From Treponema sp. (GTDB lineage: Bacteria; Spirochaetota; Spirochaetia; Treponematales; Treponemataceae), in NCBI GenBank assembly GCA_016294035.1, contig JAEDCT010000003.1, positions 62,001 through 126,000 of the forward strand: 64,000 bases of DNA, in the 5' to 3' direction. This document shows positions 1 through 9,102 of this stretch, in pieces. Both the position numbers and the translations under genes were made by a program. The notes below the pieces were generated by a model, which saw only the letters and a list, made by a program, of their open reading frames with translations, was not told the origin of the DNA and did not search any database. Positions within the stretch are counted from its first letter, which is position 1. Each line of letters opens with the position of its first letter.

Positions 1-2
1 CA

Positions 3-65
3 CATAAAAGTATTTGCAAGCTTGCAGGAATCGAAGAAAACAAGTGGGATTCGTTCACGCAATAA
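3..65 (+). CDS. 3' end of an unidentified CDS (partial)
   Basis: An open frame enters from the left edge and stops with TAA at 63-65; its last residues read CKLAGIEENKWDSFTQ. It lies tail to tail with the GH3-like gene. The composition looks protein-like, but 20 codons cannot identify a family, and this could be chance. Confidence 0.35.
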   Translation, partial: HKSICKLAGIEENKWDSFTQ

Positions 66-92
66 AAAAGGCCTGCAATAATCTGCAAGCCT
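63..92 (-). terminator. Rho-independent terminator of the GH3-like gene
   Basis: On the minus strand AGGCTTGCA and TGCAGGCCT form a 9-bp stem (one G-T pair) around a 6-nt loop, followed by a run of T. It begins just past the stop codon at 106. Confidence 0.75.
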
Positions 93-105
93 AAAAAAAC
101 ATCGA

Positions 106-1800
106 TTAGTTTCTGATCAAATCCCTGAACATCTTGTAGCGTTTGTCATCCTGCATAAGAAGATTCAGCTTGAACTGACCATCACGCGCTCCCATATCAA
201 TGCACCTTGCCTTGTATGTTTCAAAGGAATTCCTGCACAGAATATGTCCACAAGGATCCTTTACTCGGAAAGAGTCTCTTTTTGCTGCATACTCAATATT
301 AGATTCATGCAGAATTTTGTCAACTTCCCTGGTGAACATCTGACATGCAGCATCATCCACACCATCATCATCAAACTCATAGAAGAAATGATAGTTTGAG
401 TCAGAAAGATCAGCAAAACCAACAAAAAACTTAGTTTTCAGCTTAGTATTTTTCTCGGCAGCCCTTACAGCATTAATAAACTGGCTTTCATGAATTTTCT
501 CACCTGTCATGGAAACAATGCCGTTTGTTTTCTGAATAAGCTTGATTGTAGGAATTGTTCCATATTTTCCAGTAACCTCAATCATGTCATTCATGTCATA
601 GCGATACAATCCAGCATAAGTTGAAACATAAATACAGTATCTCTTTCCAACCTCAAGTTCATGCAATCTGTAAAACTTAGGATTTTCATTGTCAATATCA
701 TCAACAGAAATGAATTCGAAGAAATGCATGTGAGGGAACAATACCGTGTCATCCTTGCCATTCATTACAAGACCAGCACGACATTCCGAAGAGAAATAAC
801 TAAATTCCATGTGAAGCATATCCTTTGGGAATGACTCACGGAATTTCTCAAGATAAACATAAGTATTTCCGCAATACCATGTATTCAACAGCTGCATGTC
901 AGGCCAGTAATGTTTTGGAAGGACATTACCGTACTTTTCCTTTAAGGCCCTAAGTTCCCTAGCCCTTTCTGGATTTGGCTTTAAGTACGGTTCAATTTCA
1001 GCACGAATATTCTCCGGAATATTGAGATCGGCTTTAAGAGTACCATTTTCAATATCATTAATATAATCATCATAGAATTCGTTTACATTATTCTGCATCT
1101 CAACAATTGTTGAAGGATTTGCAGTAACAATAAGAGACACATTCTTTTCAATTCCCATTCGCATTATTGTATAATAGCGTGCCTTATAATCCGCAATGGC
1201 AAACACGGCAGCAGGAGCTGAATAAAGTTTCTTAACAAATTCAGGACAATTTTTTTGTGTTACGCCGGAAACAGAACCATAAACAGTTCCATCTGGAGCA
1301 GCTCCTTCTATTGACTTTCCAACAATAGAAACAATCTGTCCCCAGAAAACCTTTGGTCTGTGCATGATCATGGAATAAAGCCAGAGCTTTGTCATTTTAT
1401 TGTAAATTGAATTGTAATATTCGTAAGTAATTGGAATCCACTTAGGTTCCTTTGTTGTACCGCTTGTAGTGGCATACATCATTGGCTTGCCAGGAAACAA
1501 AACCCCAGCCTCACCATTCTTATGCCTGTCAATATATGGTCTCAATATTTCATAATCACATTTTGGAACATTAGAAATCCATCTGGCATACAAATCATCA
1601 TAATTCTTGGCCTTCAGGATTTCAGCATAATTATGTTCTTTTCCCCAAACTGAATCCTTTGCATATTCAAGAATTCCCCTGAGAGTCATTTCCTCTGCTT
1701 TCCTGCAGTTTTTCGAAGCTTTATCTAACTTATTTTTCTGAATCTTTCCGGCAATTGAAAGAAGCAATGTGGCTTTAAGAGCACCTTTCTGTTTCTTCAT
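106..1800 (-). CDS. GH3 auxin-responsive promoter family protein (acyl-adenylate amido synthetase-like)
   Basis: This 564-residue protein has the fold signature of the GH3 family, ATP-dependent enzymes that adenylate a carboxylic acid and transfer it to an amino acid or other amine. The nucleotide-binding loop is visible as SGTTKEPK at about residues 113-120, and the length matches the family. No signal peptide is seen, so it should be cytoplasmic. The start is the ATG at 1800, preceded by AGGTGGAG; a TATAAT box lies at 1824-1829 (minus), without a convincing -35. It has its own terminator and sits downstream of the GH94 gene with a terminator in between, so it is probably monocistronic. The plant family conjugates auxin or jasmonate; bacterial substrates are unknown, and the substrate here cannot be read from the sequence. 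Confidence 0.85.
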   Translation of the reverse strand: MKKQKGALKATLLLSIAGKIQKNKLDKASKNCRKAEEMTLRGILEYAKDSVWGKEHNYAEILKAKNYDDLYARWISNVPKCDYEILRPYIDRHKNGEAGVLFPGKPMMYATTSGTTKEPKWIPITYEYYNSIYNKMTKLWLYSMIMHRPKVFWGQIVSIVGKSIEGAAPDGTVYGSVSGVTQKNCPEFVKKLYSAPAAVFAIADYKARYYTIMRMGIEKNVSLIVTANPSTIVEMQNNVNEFYDDYINDIENGTLKADLNIPENIRAEIEPYLKPNPERARELRALKEKYGNVLPKHYWPDMQLLNTWYCGNTYVYLEKFRESFPKDMLHMEFSYFSSECRAGLVMNGKDDTVLFPHMHFFEFISVDDIDNENPKFYRLHELEVGKRYCIYVSTYAGLYRYDMNDMIEVTGKYGTIPTIKLIQKTNGIVSMTGEKIHESQFINAVRAAEKNTKLKTKFFVGFADLSDSNYHFFYEFDDDGVDDAACQMFTREVDKILHESNIEYAAKRDSFRVKDPCGHILCRNSFETYKARCIDMGARDGQFKLNLLMQDDKRYKMFRDLIRN

Positions 1801-1857
1801 GATAATTCTCCACCTGAAAAAAAATTATAATACTTTACATCCCAAAAAAAACATATA

Positions 1858-1888
1858 GAAAATAAAAACCCGGTGAAAACTCACCGGG
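1858..1888 (-). terminator. Rho-independent terminator of the GH94 gene
   Basis: A perfect 8-bp stem CCCGGTGA/TCACCGGG with a 4-nt loop is followed on the minus strand by TTTTTATTTT. Confidence 0.9.
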
Positions 1889-1908
1889 AAAAACTAGCCT
1901 ATTAAAAA

Positions 1909-4380
1909 TCAGCCAACAGTAACATTTACAGTAACTTTCTTTGCACCAGCAGCAGCCTTAACAAGTGTACCAGTTGACTTTCCGCCGTTCTTAACAGTTA
2001 CTACAACTTCACCATCATTCTTGTTGTTCTTAACATTGATTACATATTCAACGCCACGGAACTTACGAGTAATCTTTGCAGACTTTACGTGTGCAGGAAG
2101 ACGTGGTTCTACAACCAGTCCGTCCCAAGATGGACGAATACCACAAAGATACTGGCTGAGAGCAACAAAGTTCCATGCTGCTGTACCTGTAAGCCAAGAG
2201 TTCTTTGCTTCACCGTGACGGCGAGCTTCCTTACCAGCAATCATCTGGCTGTAAACATAAGGTTCAGTTCTGTGAACATCAGAAATATCCTCAATGTATG
2301 CAGGAGCAATCTTCTTGTAGTGCTCAAATGCATCCTGTGGACGTCCGTTGACAACTTCACCAATAATTACCCATGGGTTGTTATGGCAGAAAATACCACC
2401 ATTTTCCTTGTATCCAGGTGGATATGAAGAAACTTCACCAAGTTCAACATGATAGTCCTGATATGCAGGCCAGTTGATGCAGATACCATACTTTGAATCC
2501 AGGTACTTCTTTACGCTGTCCAAAGACTTTTCAGGATATCCCTTATCCTTACCAATCTGAGCCATTGTACCGAATCCCTGAGACTCAATGAAGATTTTTC
2601 CATGCTTGCATTCATTTGATCCGACCTTCTTTCCAGCATCGTCATAAGCACGGATGTACCATTCTCCATCCCATCCCTTATCACAGATAGCTGCTTCCAT
2701 CTTCTTTGCTTCCTTCTCTGCAAATTCAGCTTCCTTTTCATCACCCATGAGACGACACATAGCTGCATAGTCTGGAGTAACATAAACGAACATTTCTGCA
2801 ATCATTACAGATTCAGCATTCTTTCCTTCCTTGTTTGTACATGTCTGGAATGAATCGTTAGGATCTGTTGAGAAACAGTTAAGGTTAAGACAGTCGTTCC
2901 AGTCAGCACGTCCGATGAGAGGAAGACCATGTGGTCCCTTGTGAGTTGTGATATAGCGGTATGAACGCTTCAAGTGCTCATACATTGTTGCCTTGTTAGT
3001 CTCTGAGTTGTCGAAAGGAACCATTTCCTTGAGAAATGCCTTGTCTCCAGTTTCACAGATATAGCGTCCAACACCGAGAACGAGCCAAAGAGGGTCATCA
3101 TTGAAGTTAGAACCAATGTCTGCATTTCCGCGCTTTGTAAGTGGCTGGAACTGATGATATGCAGATCCATCAGGGAACTGAGTTGCTGCAACATCAAAAA
3201 GACGCTCACGGATTCTCTTGTTTGGAAGCTGATGTGCTGCACCAAGCATATCCTGAGAAGTATCGCGGAATCCCATTCCACGTCCGATTCCTGATTCAAA
3301 GTATGAAGCAGAGCGGGCAAAATTGTATGTAACAACACACTGGTACTGATTCCAAACTGCCATGCGGTCAAGCTTTTCATCACCTGTAGAAAGTGTAAAG
3401 TGAGACATGATTTCATCCCAGAACTTCTTGAGTTCCTTGAATGACTTTTCAACCTTAGCCTTTGTAGCATACTTCTTCTGAAGCTCAACAGCCTTTTCCT
3501 TGTTGATTACGCCACTTGCTGTGTTTGTGCGAAGGAGAGTCTTTGGAGTCTTTGAAGCCCACTTCTTTTTTGGATCATTTTCAACATAACCGAGAACGAA
3601 AATGATTGTCTTTTCTTCTCCACCCTTGAGAGTAAGGTTCAAGCGATGTGAAGCAATTGGAGACCATCCGTCTGCAACTGAATTCTTGCTTTCACCCTTA
3701 ACAACAGTTTCAGGCTTTGCAAGTGGATTATAAAGGCCGAGGAATGATTCTCTGTCTGTATCAAATCCGTCAATTTTTTCGCTGCATGAATAGAATGTAT
3801 AGTGATTGCGGCGTTCGCGGTATTCTGTCTTGTGGTAAATTGTGCTGCCTTCAATTTCAACTTCGCCGGTAGAAAAGTTTCTCTGGAAGTTCTGGCAGTC
3901 ATCAGAGGCATTGTAAAGACACCATTCAACGAAAGAAACAAGAGAGATCTCCTTCTTAGCCTTTCCTGTGTTCTTGAGAGTGAGCATTTCTACTTCACAG
4001 TTGTCTCCGTTAGGAACCATGTAAAGAACATCAGCCTGAATATCCTTCTTTGAAGAAGAAATCTTTGTATAGCCGAAACCATGGCGGCATTCGTACTTGT
4101 CAAGAGGAGTCTGTGTTGGCTGCCATCCAGGATTCCAGATTGTTGATCCGTCCTTGATGAAGAAATATCGTCCGTTACAGTCAAGTGGCATATCGTTGTA
4201 GCGATAGCGAGTCAAGCGGCGAAGACGTGCGTCTGTGTAGAATGCATAACCACCAGCTGTGTTTGAAATGAGAGAGAAGAACTTCTCGTTTCCAAGGTAG
4301 TTAATCCATGGATAAGGAGTCTTTGGATTTTCGATAACGTACTCACGGTTAACGTCATCATAATGTCCGAATTTAGCCAT
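1909..4380 (-). CDS. Cellobiose phosphorylase-type glycoside phosphorylase (GH94)
   Basis: This protein of 823 residues matches the GH94 family, which splits cellobiose or a related beta-glucoside with phosphate, giving a sugar 1-phosphate and a free sugar. The N-terminal beta-sandwich begins with the typical [13 protein letters not shown] stretch, and the acid catalyst lies in RADWNDCLN at about residue 490. No signal peptide is present, as expected for a cytoplasmic enzyme acting on imported disaccharide. I chose the ATG at 4380 because AAGGA lies 7 nt upstream; an in-frame TTG at 4395 lacks this support. Phosphorolysis saves ATP and fits a fermentative life on plant fibre. Cellobiose is the likeliest substrate, but chitobiose- and cyclic-glucan-type GH94 members cannot be excluded. 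Confidence 0.9.
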   Translation of the reverse strand: MAKFGHYDDVNREYVIENPKTPYPWINYLGNEKFFSLISNTAGGYAFYTDARLRRLTRYRYNDMPLDCNGRYFFIKDGSTIWNPGWQPTQTPLDKYECRHGFGYTKISSSKKDIQADVLYMVPNGDNCEVEMLTLKNTGKAKKEISLVSFVEWCLYNASDDCQNFQRNFSTGEVEIEGSTIYHKTEYRERRNHYTFYSCSEKIDGFDTDRESFLGLYNPLAKPETVVKGESKNSVADGWSPIASHRLNLTLKGGEEKTIIFVLGYVENDPKKKWASKTPKTLLRTNTASGVINKEKAVELQKKYATKAKVEKSFKELKKFWDEIMSHFTLSTGDEKLDRMAVWNQYQCVVTYNFARSASYFESGIGRGMGFRDTSQDMLGAAHQLPNKRIRERLFDVAATQFPDGSAYHQFQPLTKRGNADIGSNFNDDPLWLVLGVGRYICETGDKAFLKEMVPFDNSETNKATMYEHLKRSYRYITTHKGPHGLPLIGRADWNDCLNLNCFSTDPNDSFQTCTNKEGKNAESVMIAEMFVYVTPDYAAMCRLMGDEKEAEFAEKEAKKMEAAICDKGWDGEWYIRAYDDAGKKVGSNECKHGKIFIESQGFGTMAQIGKDKGYPEKSLDSVKKYLDSKYGICINWPAYQDYHVELGEVSSYPPGYKENGGIFCHNNPWVIIGEVVNGRPQDAFEHYKKIAPAYIEDISDVHRTEPYVYSQMIAGKEARRHGEAKNSWLTGTAAWNFVALSQYLCGIRPSWDGLVVEPRLPAHVKSAKITRKFRGVEYVINVKNNKNDGEVVVTVKNGGKSTGTLVKAAAGAKKVTVNVTVG

Positions 4381-4407
4381 ATTTTTTTCCTTCAAAACTT
4401 AAAATCA

Positions 4408-4426
4408 CAGGATCTTACAGACCCTG
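4408..4426. other. Inverted repeat in the GH94 leader
   Basis: CAGGGTCT and AGATCCTG (minus strand) pair over 8 bp with one G-T and a 3-nt centre, 28-46 nt before the GH94 start. It could be an operator for a sugar-responsive repressor or an mRNA hairpin. No regulator is adjacent. Confidence 0.3.
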
Positions 4427-4511
4427 AAAATTGCAAAAATTTTAACATGAGCAGAAACAAAAGTCAAAGAGAACTTTATGACGAAAAAACACAAAGTCCC
4501 CTTTCCAATGT

Positions 4512-5084
4512 TTACAGCAAGAGAGATTCAATGAGATATGATGCAAGAAGTTTCTTGAGTGAAACCTTGTCAAGTTTGTCCATGCTTTCAAGAACAGTGT
4601 ATCCGGAATTCTTCTTGAGCTGAAATGGAGGTGCCGATGAAATTCCATTTTCATTAAATGTCGCAAAGTTCTTGACATAAATGAGATCCCACAAGGAATC
4701 GTTAACAACAAAATTAGCCTTATCGCTTCCCTCACCTTCCGAATTTGAACCTTCACCGTATGTCTTGGCATAGGCAAAACTTGTGTCAACAGTACCCAAT
4801 TTAGATAAATCTGTTGAAGCCTGGCTGCAGATAACAATTGTGAGTCCCTTTCCAACGTGGATATTTGGATTAAGCATTGAGTTAGAATAGTCCCCGTTTG
4901 GTGAATATATGTAGAAACATGTAAGTGGTTCATTTGTGACACCAGATTCAGCATCAGTGTACTGAATATTCTTCGTACACCACTGATTTGTTACTCCGAT
5001 TCCAGATGATCCGTCAGAACATGAAGTCAAAAGCATCACGGATGCACATACAACTGCTGACAAGAGCAAAATAATTTTTTTCAT
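4512..5084 (-). CDS. Hypothetical exported lipoprotein
   Basis: A 190-residue protein starting MKKIILLLSAVV with a hydrophobic segment and a lipobox-like LLTSC at about residues 17-21, so it is probably a lipid-anchored envelope protein. The start at 5084 is supported by GTAGGAGT 6 nt upstream; a longer in-frame start would put charged residues before the signal sequence. The mature part is rich in Ser, Thr and Asn and matches no family I recognise. It lies between the GH94 gene and a divergent ankyrin gene, and no function follows from that. Confidence 0.7.
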   Translation of the reverse strand: MKKIILLLSAVVCASVMLLTSCSDGSSGIGVTNQWCTKNIQYTDAESGVTNEPLTCFYIYSPNGDYSNSMLNPNIHVGKGLTIVICSQASTDLSKLGTVDTSFAYAKTYGEGSNSEGEGSDKANFVVNDSLWDLIYVKNFATFNENGISSAPPFQLKKNSGYTVLESMDKLDKVSLKKLLASYLIESLLL

Positions 5085-5293
5085 AAAAAAACTCCTACAA
5101 AACAACTATGATAGAAATTTGCTAAAAATAATAAAATATTTTTATGGGATAAAAATCATTCTAATGCGAAACCTTAAGAGTTTCAATAGAAATCAATGCA
5201 TGCAAACGTTATGAATTCATTATTTTACAATCCAGACATAAAAAAAATCGGCACATAAAATCGCAGCAGGACTTTCGGGAAAGAGATGAAATC

Positions 5294-5322
5294 TTGTCAT
5301 TTTGTATAATCAAGTTTATAAT
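5294..5322 (+). promoter_or_regulatory. Sigma-70 promoter giving a probable leaderless mRNA
   Basis: TTGTCA and TATAAT are separated by 17 nt. The ATG of the ankyrin gene follows only 9 nt after the -10 box, and no Shine-Dalgarno is present. Confidence 0.7.
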
Positions 5323-5331
5323 CTATATACT

Positions 5332-6918
5332 ATGAAAAAAATAATCTCACTTTTTATGATATCACTTCTTGCTGCAAGCATTTTCGCAGCAGACTATTAT
5401 GCCTTGTCTGAAACCGGAACAGTAAAGGAAATCAGAAAGGAATTCAAAACAAACAGTGCGCTCGCAACTCAGGTATTCGGGGACAGCAAGGAAACATTCC
5501 TGATGCTGGTTCTCAAGAATTCCCGTGACTACAAAATCGTAAGCGAATGTATCAATGGCGGATGCTCTCCTGATGCACAGACAACAGAAAATAAGACTCC
5601 TCTCATGTATGCGTCAGAATTCTCCCAGGACGAAAGGATCATTGACCTTATTGTCAAGACAGACACAATCACAAAAAAAGCCCGCGCAAAGAGAATCCTG
5701 AAGGAAGACTCAAACTCAAACAATTCATTTGACTACGCAAGAAAAAACAAGAACCCAAAGATTTGGGAAGCCCTGAATAAATATGCAGACGATCCAAAGG
5801 GAATGTCAGTGGAAACCACAATTCCATTCCAGGAACCTTCGATTGATCCTGCACCGGCAACTCCAGTCACACCCAATCCATCACAGGAAATCGTCCAGGA
5901 AGAACCTGTAGCAGTTATGGATGAAGAACCTGCAGAAAATTCGGAAAACCAGGAAATTCCACCGGCAGAAACAACTCCTGTAATTGTGGCAGCTCCTGTA
6001 ATGACTCCGGAAGAAAACAGTGAAATCACAAAAATTGAAGAACCCTCTCCTGAAACTCTGACACAAGAAAAACCACAGGAAGAACAAGTTGTCCAGAAAG
6101 AACCTGCCCTTGAGGAAACCGAAGCTCAAGTTCAGGAAGAACAGGTCAATGATGACGAGCCAAAGGTTGAGCTTCTTGCAGATATTTCAGATGAAACAAA
6201 AAAAGCCGAAATCAAGCAGTACACAAAGGCATTCCTCCTTGACTTTGAGGAAACTCCGGAAGAAGACAAGGTAAAAGAATCCAGGAAACAGCAGATTTCA
6301 AATCCAAACCAGTCTGACAAAAACGGCGTTACACTCCTGATGCAGGCTGCAAAAACAGGAAACGACTGGGACCTCCAGCTTCTTCTTGAAAACGGAGCAG
6401 ACGTAAACCTCCGCGATAAGGACGGATGGACAGCACTCATGTATGCATGCCGATACCAGAACAGTCTTGGAATCGTAAATGCACTCATTGAAAAGGGAGC
6501 CTACATAAGAACAAGAAACAAATACAATGCAACTCCACTCCTCATGGCAGCTGACTATTCACAGAACCCGGAAATCATTAAGGTACTCATGAATGGAAGG
6601 TCAAGCTCTGATGATGAAGTTTTCAAGGCATTCATTCTTGCAATAACAGGCAATTCTGTTTCAGAACACGTAAGGCTTGCCAAAATCAGCATTTTCATCG
6701 AAAGCGGCGTTCAGCTCAACAGATTCTGGAACGGAATGACACCTTTGATGTATGCGGCACAGTACTGCTCATCAACAAAAGTAATCAAGCTTCTCATGGA
6801 TTCAGGAGCAAAGGTTTCCCTTTCTGACTCACAGGGAAAGACAGCCTATGACTATGCCAAGAACAACAAAACCCTTCCTAAGGATGAGGTGTTCTGGTCA
6901 CTTAATGGTAAAGACTGA
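5332..6918 (+). CDS. Exported ankyrin-repeat protein
   Basis: The protein (528 residues from the ATG at 5332) has a signal peptide (MKKIISLFMISLLAASIFA) and ankyrin repeats in two blocks: about residues 70-120 and 335-520, with repeat cores such as GVTLLMQAAK, GWTALMYACR and GMTPLMYAAQ. Between them lies a long Pro/Glu/Gln-rich linker (about 165-290), probably disordered and periplasm-spanning. Ankyrin stacks bind protein partners; the partner is unknown. The start is placed at 5332 because the signal peptide begins there and the promoter lies immediately upstream. Its stop overlaps the rsmD start by one base (TGATG), so the two are co-transcribed. Confidence 0.85.
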   Translation: MKKIISLFMISLLAASIFAADYYALSETGTVKEIRKEFKTNSALATQVFGDSKETFLMLVLKNSRDYKIVSECINGGCSPDAQTTENKTPLMYASEFSQDERIIDLIVKTDTITKKARAKRILKEDSNSNNSFDYARKNKNPKIWEALNKYADDPKGMSVETTIPFQEPSIDPAPATPVTPNPSQEIVQEEPVAVMDEEPAENSENQEIPPAETTPVIVAAPVMTPEENSEITKIEEPSPETLTQEKPQEEQVVQKEPALEETEAQVQEEQVNDDEPKVELLADISDETKKAEIKQYTKAFLLDFEETPEEDKVKESRKQQISNPNQSDKNGVTLLMQAAKTGNDWDLQLLLENGADVNLRDKDGWTALMYACRYQNSLGIVNALIEKGAYIRTRNKYNATPLLMAADYSQNPEIIKVLMNGRSSSDDEVFKAFILAITGNSVSEHVRLAKISIFIESGVQLNRFWNGMTPLMYAAQYCSSTKVIKLLMDSGAKVSLSDSQGKTAYDYAKNNKTLPKDEVFWSLNGKD

Positions 6919-7490
6919 TGAGAATAACCGGCGGAAAGCTTAAGGGACGAGTAACCCAGACTCCATACGGCAAGATGGCAATCAGGCCTGCCATGGACAA
7001 AATGAGGGAATCAGTATTTGCAATCATAGGCCCGGAACTTGAAGGCAAGTCATTCCTGGATTTGTTTTCCGGATCCGGAACCATAGCAATAGAAGCCGTT
7101 TCCCACGGTGCAAAGAACGTCAGTCTCTGTGAAATGGACAGGTCTAAGGCAAAAATAGTTTTTGACAATGTAAAAATGGCAGAGGAAGTCGGAGTCCGAA
7201 TCAACTGTCACTTCATGGCAGTTGAGCTGTTTCTCAAGCGTCACAAAGGACAGTATGACTTCATATTTCTAGATCCTCCTTTTCCCTACAAATTCAGGAG
7301 AGAACTTCTTGAAACCATTTCAAGGAGAAATCTTCTTGCTCCAGAAGGAAAGGTTCTGATTCACTACCCTGCAGAAGATCCTCTTGGAGAAGAAATTGAA
7401 AGTCTTGTGCAGACAGACAAGAGAATATACGGAAGATCAATTGTCAATTTCTACAGGGAAAAAAATAAAGTGGATTCAGAAAAATCCTGA
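6918..7490 (+). CDS. rsmD: 16S rRNA (guanine(966)-N(2))-methyltransferase
   Basis: This 190-residue enzyme methylates G966 of 16S rRNA with S-adenosylmethionine. The start MRITGGKLKGR is typical of RsmD, the SAM-binding motif FLDLFSGSG is at about residues 46-54, and the catalytic DPPF motif is near residue 121. Length is normal for the family. It is translationally coupled to the upstream ankyrin gene by overlap of stop and start codons. The YhhF/RsmD family is the only good fit. Confidence 0.9.
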   Translation: MRITGGKLKGRVTQTPYGKMAIRPAMDKMRESVFAIIGPELEGKSFLDLFSGSGTIAIEAVSHGAKNVSLCEMDRSKAKIVFDNVKMAEEVGVRINCHFMAVELFLKRHKGQYDFIFLDPPFPYKFRRELLETISRRNLLAPEGKVLIHYPAEDPLGEEIESLVQTDKRIYGRSIVNFYREKNKVDSEKS

Positions 7491-7521
7491 AGATTTTTTA
7501 GTTTCCAAAGCAGTTCTAAAC

Positions 7522-7550
7522 TTGACAAATAAGATTTTAGGACTCAAAAT
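7522..7550 (+). promoter_or_regulatory. Probable sigma-70 promoter of the TPR-rlmN operon
   Basis: A perfect TTGACA is followed after 17 nt by CAAAAT (4 of 6). It lies 42 nt before the ATG at 7592 and just past the rsmD stop. Confidence 0.55.
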
Positions 7551-7591
7551 ATATTTTAGGTGGATTGTATCTGCCCGCTAGGTTTAATCTA

Positions 7592-7933
7592 ATGAATGAT
7601 TTAAAAAAACAGATTGAAGAAAAAGAAGATAGTTACAAATTCATAAAAGTTACTGACTCTCCTCTTCAGGAATTATCTGACCAGCAAAAAGTTGCCCTCA
7701 ATCGAAAGGCCAATGCACTGTTCAACGAAGGAAAAACTCAGATGGCTGAGAGAATCTACATCACAACAGGCTATTCTGATGGGCTTTCAAGAACAGGTGA
7801 CAAGTATGCTGAAAAAAAACAGTTCATTGATGCTCTAAAACTCTATACGCTTGCACATAACAAAAGGAAATCAGAGCCGATTATTGAAAAAATTGCCGAC
7901 ATGGTTTCCTTATTATTAAAAAATGAGGAATAA
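7592..7933 (+). CDS. Small helical protein of unknown function, TPR-like
   Basis: A 113-residue, charged, mostly helical protein (MNDLKKQIEEKEDSYKF at the start). A stretch with repeated small/aromatic positions (ALFNEGKTQMAERIY and DALKLYTLAHNKR) resembles degenerate TPR helices. I start it at the ATG 7592, with a weak AGG 8-10 nt upstream, rather than at an upstream TTG. The next gene, a clear TPR protein, begins 3 nt after its stop, so the two likely work together. No catalytic residues are apparent. Confidence 0.7.
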   Translation: MNDLKKQIEEKEDSYKFIKVTDSPLQELSDQQKVALNRKANALFNEGKTQMAERIYITTGYSDGLSRTGDKYAEKKQFIDALKLYTLAHNKRKSEPIIEKIADMVSLLLKNEE

Positions 7934-7936
7934 AAA

Positions 7937-9097
7937 ATGACTGAGGAAGAGAAAGTCCAGACAGGTGAAATGGAATCAAAGATTATGGATGAACTTGCAT
8001 CACAAAAATCAACTGATGCAACATCCCAGGAAATAAGCGAACTTTCCAAGAAAGGCTATTTGCTCCTGAAGGAAAACAAGGTTCAGGAAGCAATAGATGC
8101 ATTCAAGAAAATACTTGCAATTCAGGAAAACAACAACTATGCACTGGTAGGCCTTGGTGACTGCCAGAGAAAACAGAACAACTTTAACGAGGCCATTGAT
8201 TACTACTCAAAATGCCTTTCATGCCACCCTGGAAACAACTACGCACTCTTCGGTCTTGCAGACTGCTACAAGGCAATAAACAACTACCACAAGGCAATCG
8301 AAATATGGGAACTCTATCTGGTTCATGATGACAGAAACATTACGGTCCTTACAAGAGTTGCCGATGCATGCCGCAAAACAAAGGATTTCAAGAAATCAAA
8401 GAATCTGTATCTTAAGGTTCTTGACATGGAAGAAAACAATGCCTATGCACTTATTGGCCTTGGTCACCTGCACTACGATTTCAAAGAATACAAAGACGCT
8501 CTTTTTTACTGGACACGCATGGTAGACGTAAATCCTGACCATGTTGATATCCGTGTGCTCACATCAATCGGAAACTGCCACAGAAAACTCAAGACATTTG
8601 AAAAGGGTCTTCCATTTTTCGAAAAGGCACTTGAAAAAGACCCGAAGAACTTCTATGCCCTCTTCGGTATTGCAGACTGTTTCCGGGGACTCAACCAGCA
8701 GTTCAGGTCAATTGAATACTGGAACAAGATTCTGGAAATAGATCCAAAAAACAAGGTAATTCTCACAAGAACAGGTGATGCATACAGAAACACAGGTGAC
8801 TACAAGACAGCTGCAGACTATTACAGAAGAGCCATGGATATTGACTTTGACATTTATGCAGCTCTTGGACTTTCCCTTATCTGTAAGGGCGAAGGCAAAT
8901 ACGACGAAGCCATTGAACGACTTGAACAGCTGATCAATAATGACCAGAAAAACTACAGGCTATACATTGATCTTGCAGATTGTTACGTAAAGAAAAATAA
9001 TCCGCAGATGGCCATAAAAACACTCCAGAGATTCCAGAAACTTGGCATCAGAAGTCAGGCCATAAACGAATACCTTGATCAGATTCAGAAAATGTAG
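7937..9097 (+). CDS. Tetratricopeptide-repeat protein
   Basis: A 386-residue protein made almost wholly of TPR units, about nine from residue 30 to the end, with repeats such as NNYALVGLGDCQRKQNNFNEA, each about 34 residues long. There is no signal peptide or membrane segment, so it is a cytoplasmic scaffold. GAGGAA 6 nt before the ATG supports the start. It sits between the small helical gene and rlmN, with rlmN starting 5 nt after its stop. The partner is unknown; context allows a role in RNA or ribosome metabolism, but this is only inference. Confidence 0.85.
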   Translation: MTEEEKVQTGEMESKIMDELASQKSTDATSQEISELSKKGYLLLKENKVQEAIDAFKKILAIQENNNYALVGLGDCQRKQNNFNEAIDYYSKCLSCHPGNNYALFGLADCYKAINNYHKAIEIWELYLVHDDRNITVLTRVADACRKTKDFKKSKNLYLKVLDMEENNAYALIGLGHLHYDFKEYKDALFYWTRMVDVNPDHVDIRVLTSIGNCHRKLKTFEKGLPFFEKALEKDPKNFYALFGIADCFRGLNQQFRSIEYWNKILEIDPKNKVILTRTGDAYRNTGDYKTAADYYRRAMDIDFDIYAALGLSLICKGEGKYDEAIERLEQLINNDQKNYRLYIDLADCYVKKNNPQMAIKTLQRFQKLGIRSQAINEYLDQIQKM

Positions 9098-9102
9098 GAA
9101 CC

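Noticed and set aside
4442..4954. A 170-codon minus-strand frame overlapping the small lipoprotein
   Set aside because: The competing frame has a signal peptide, lipobox and ribosome site; this one has none.
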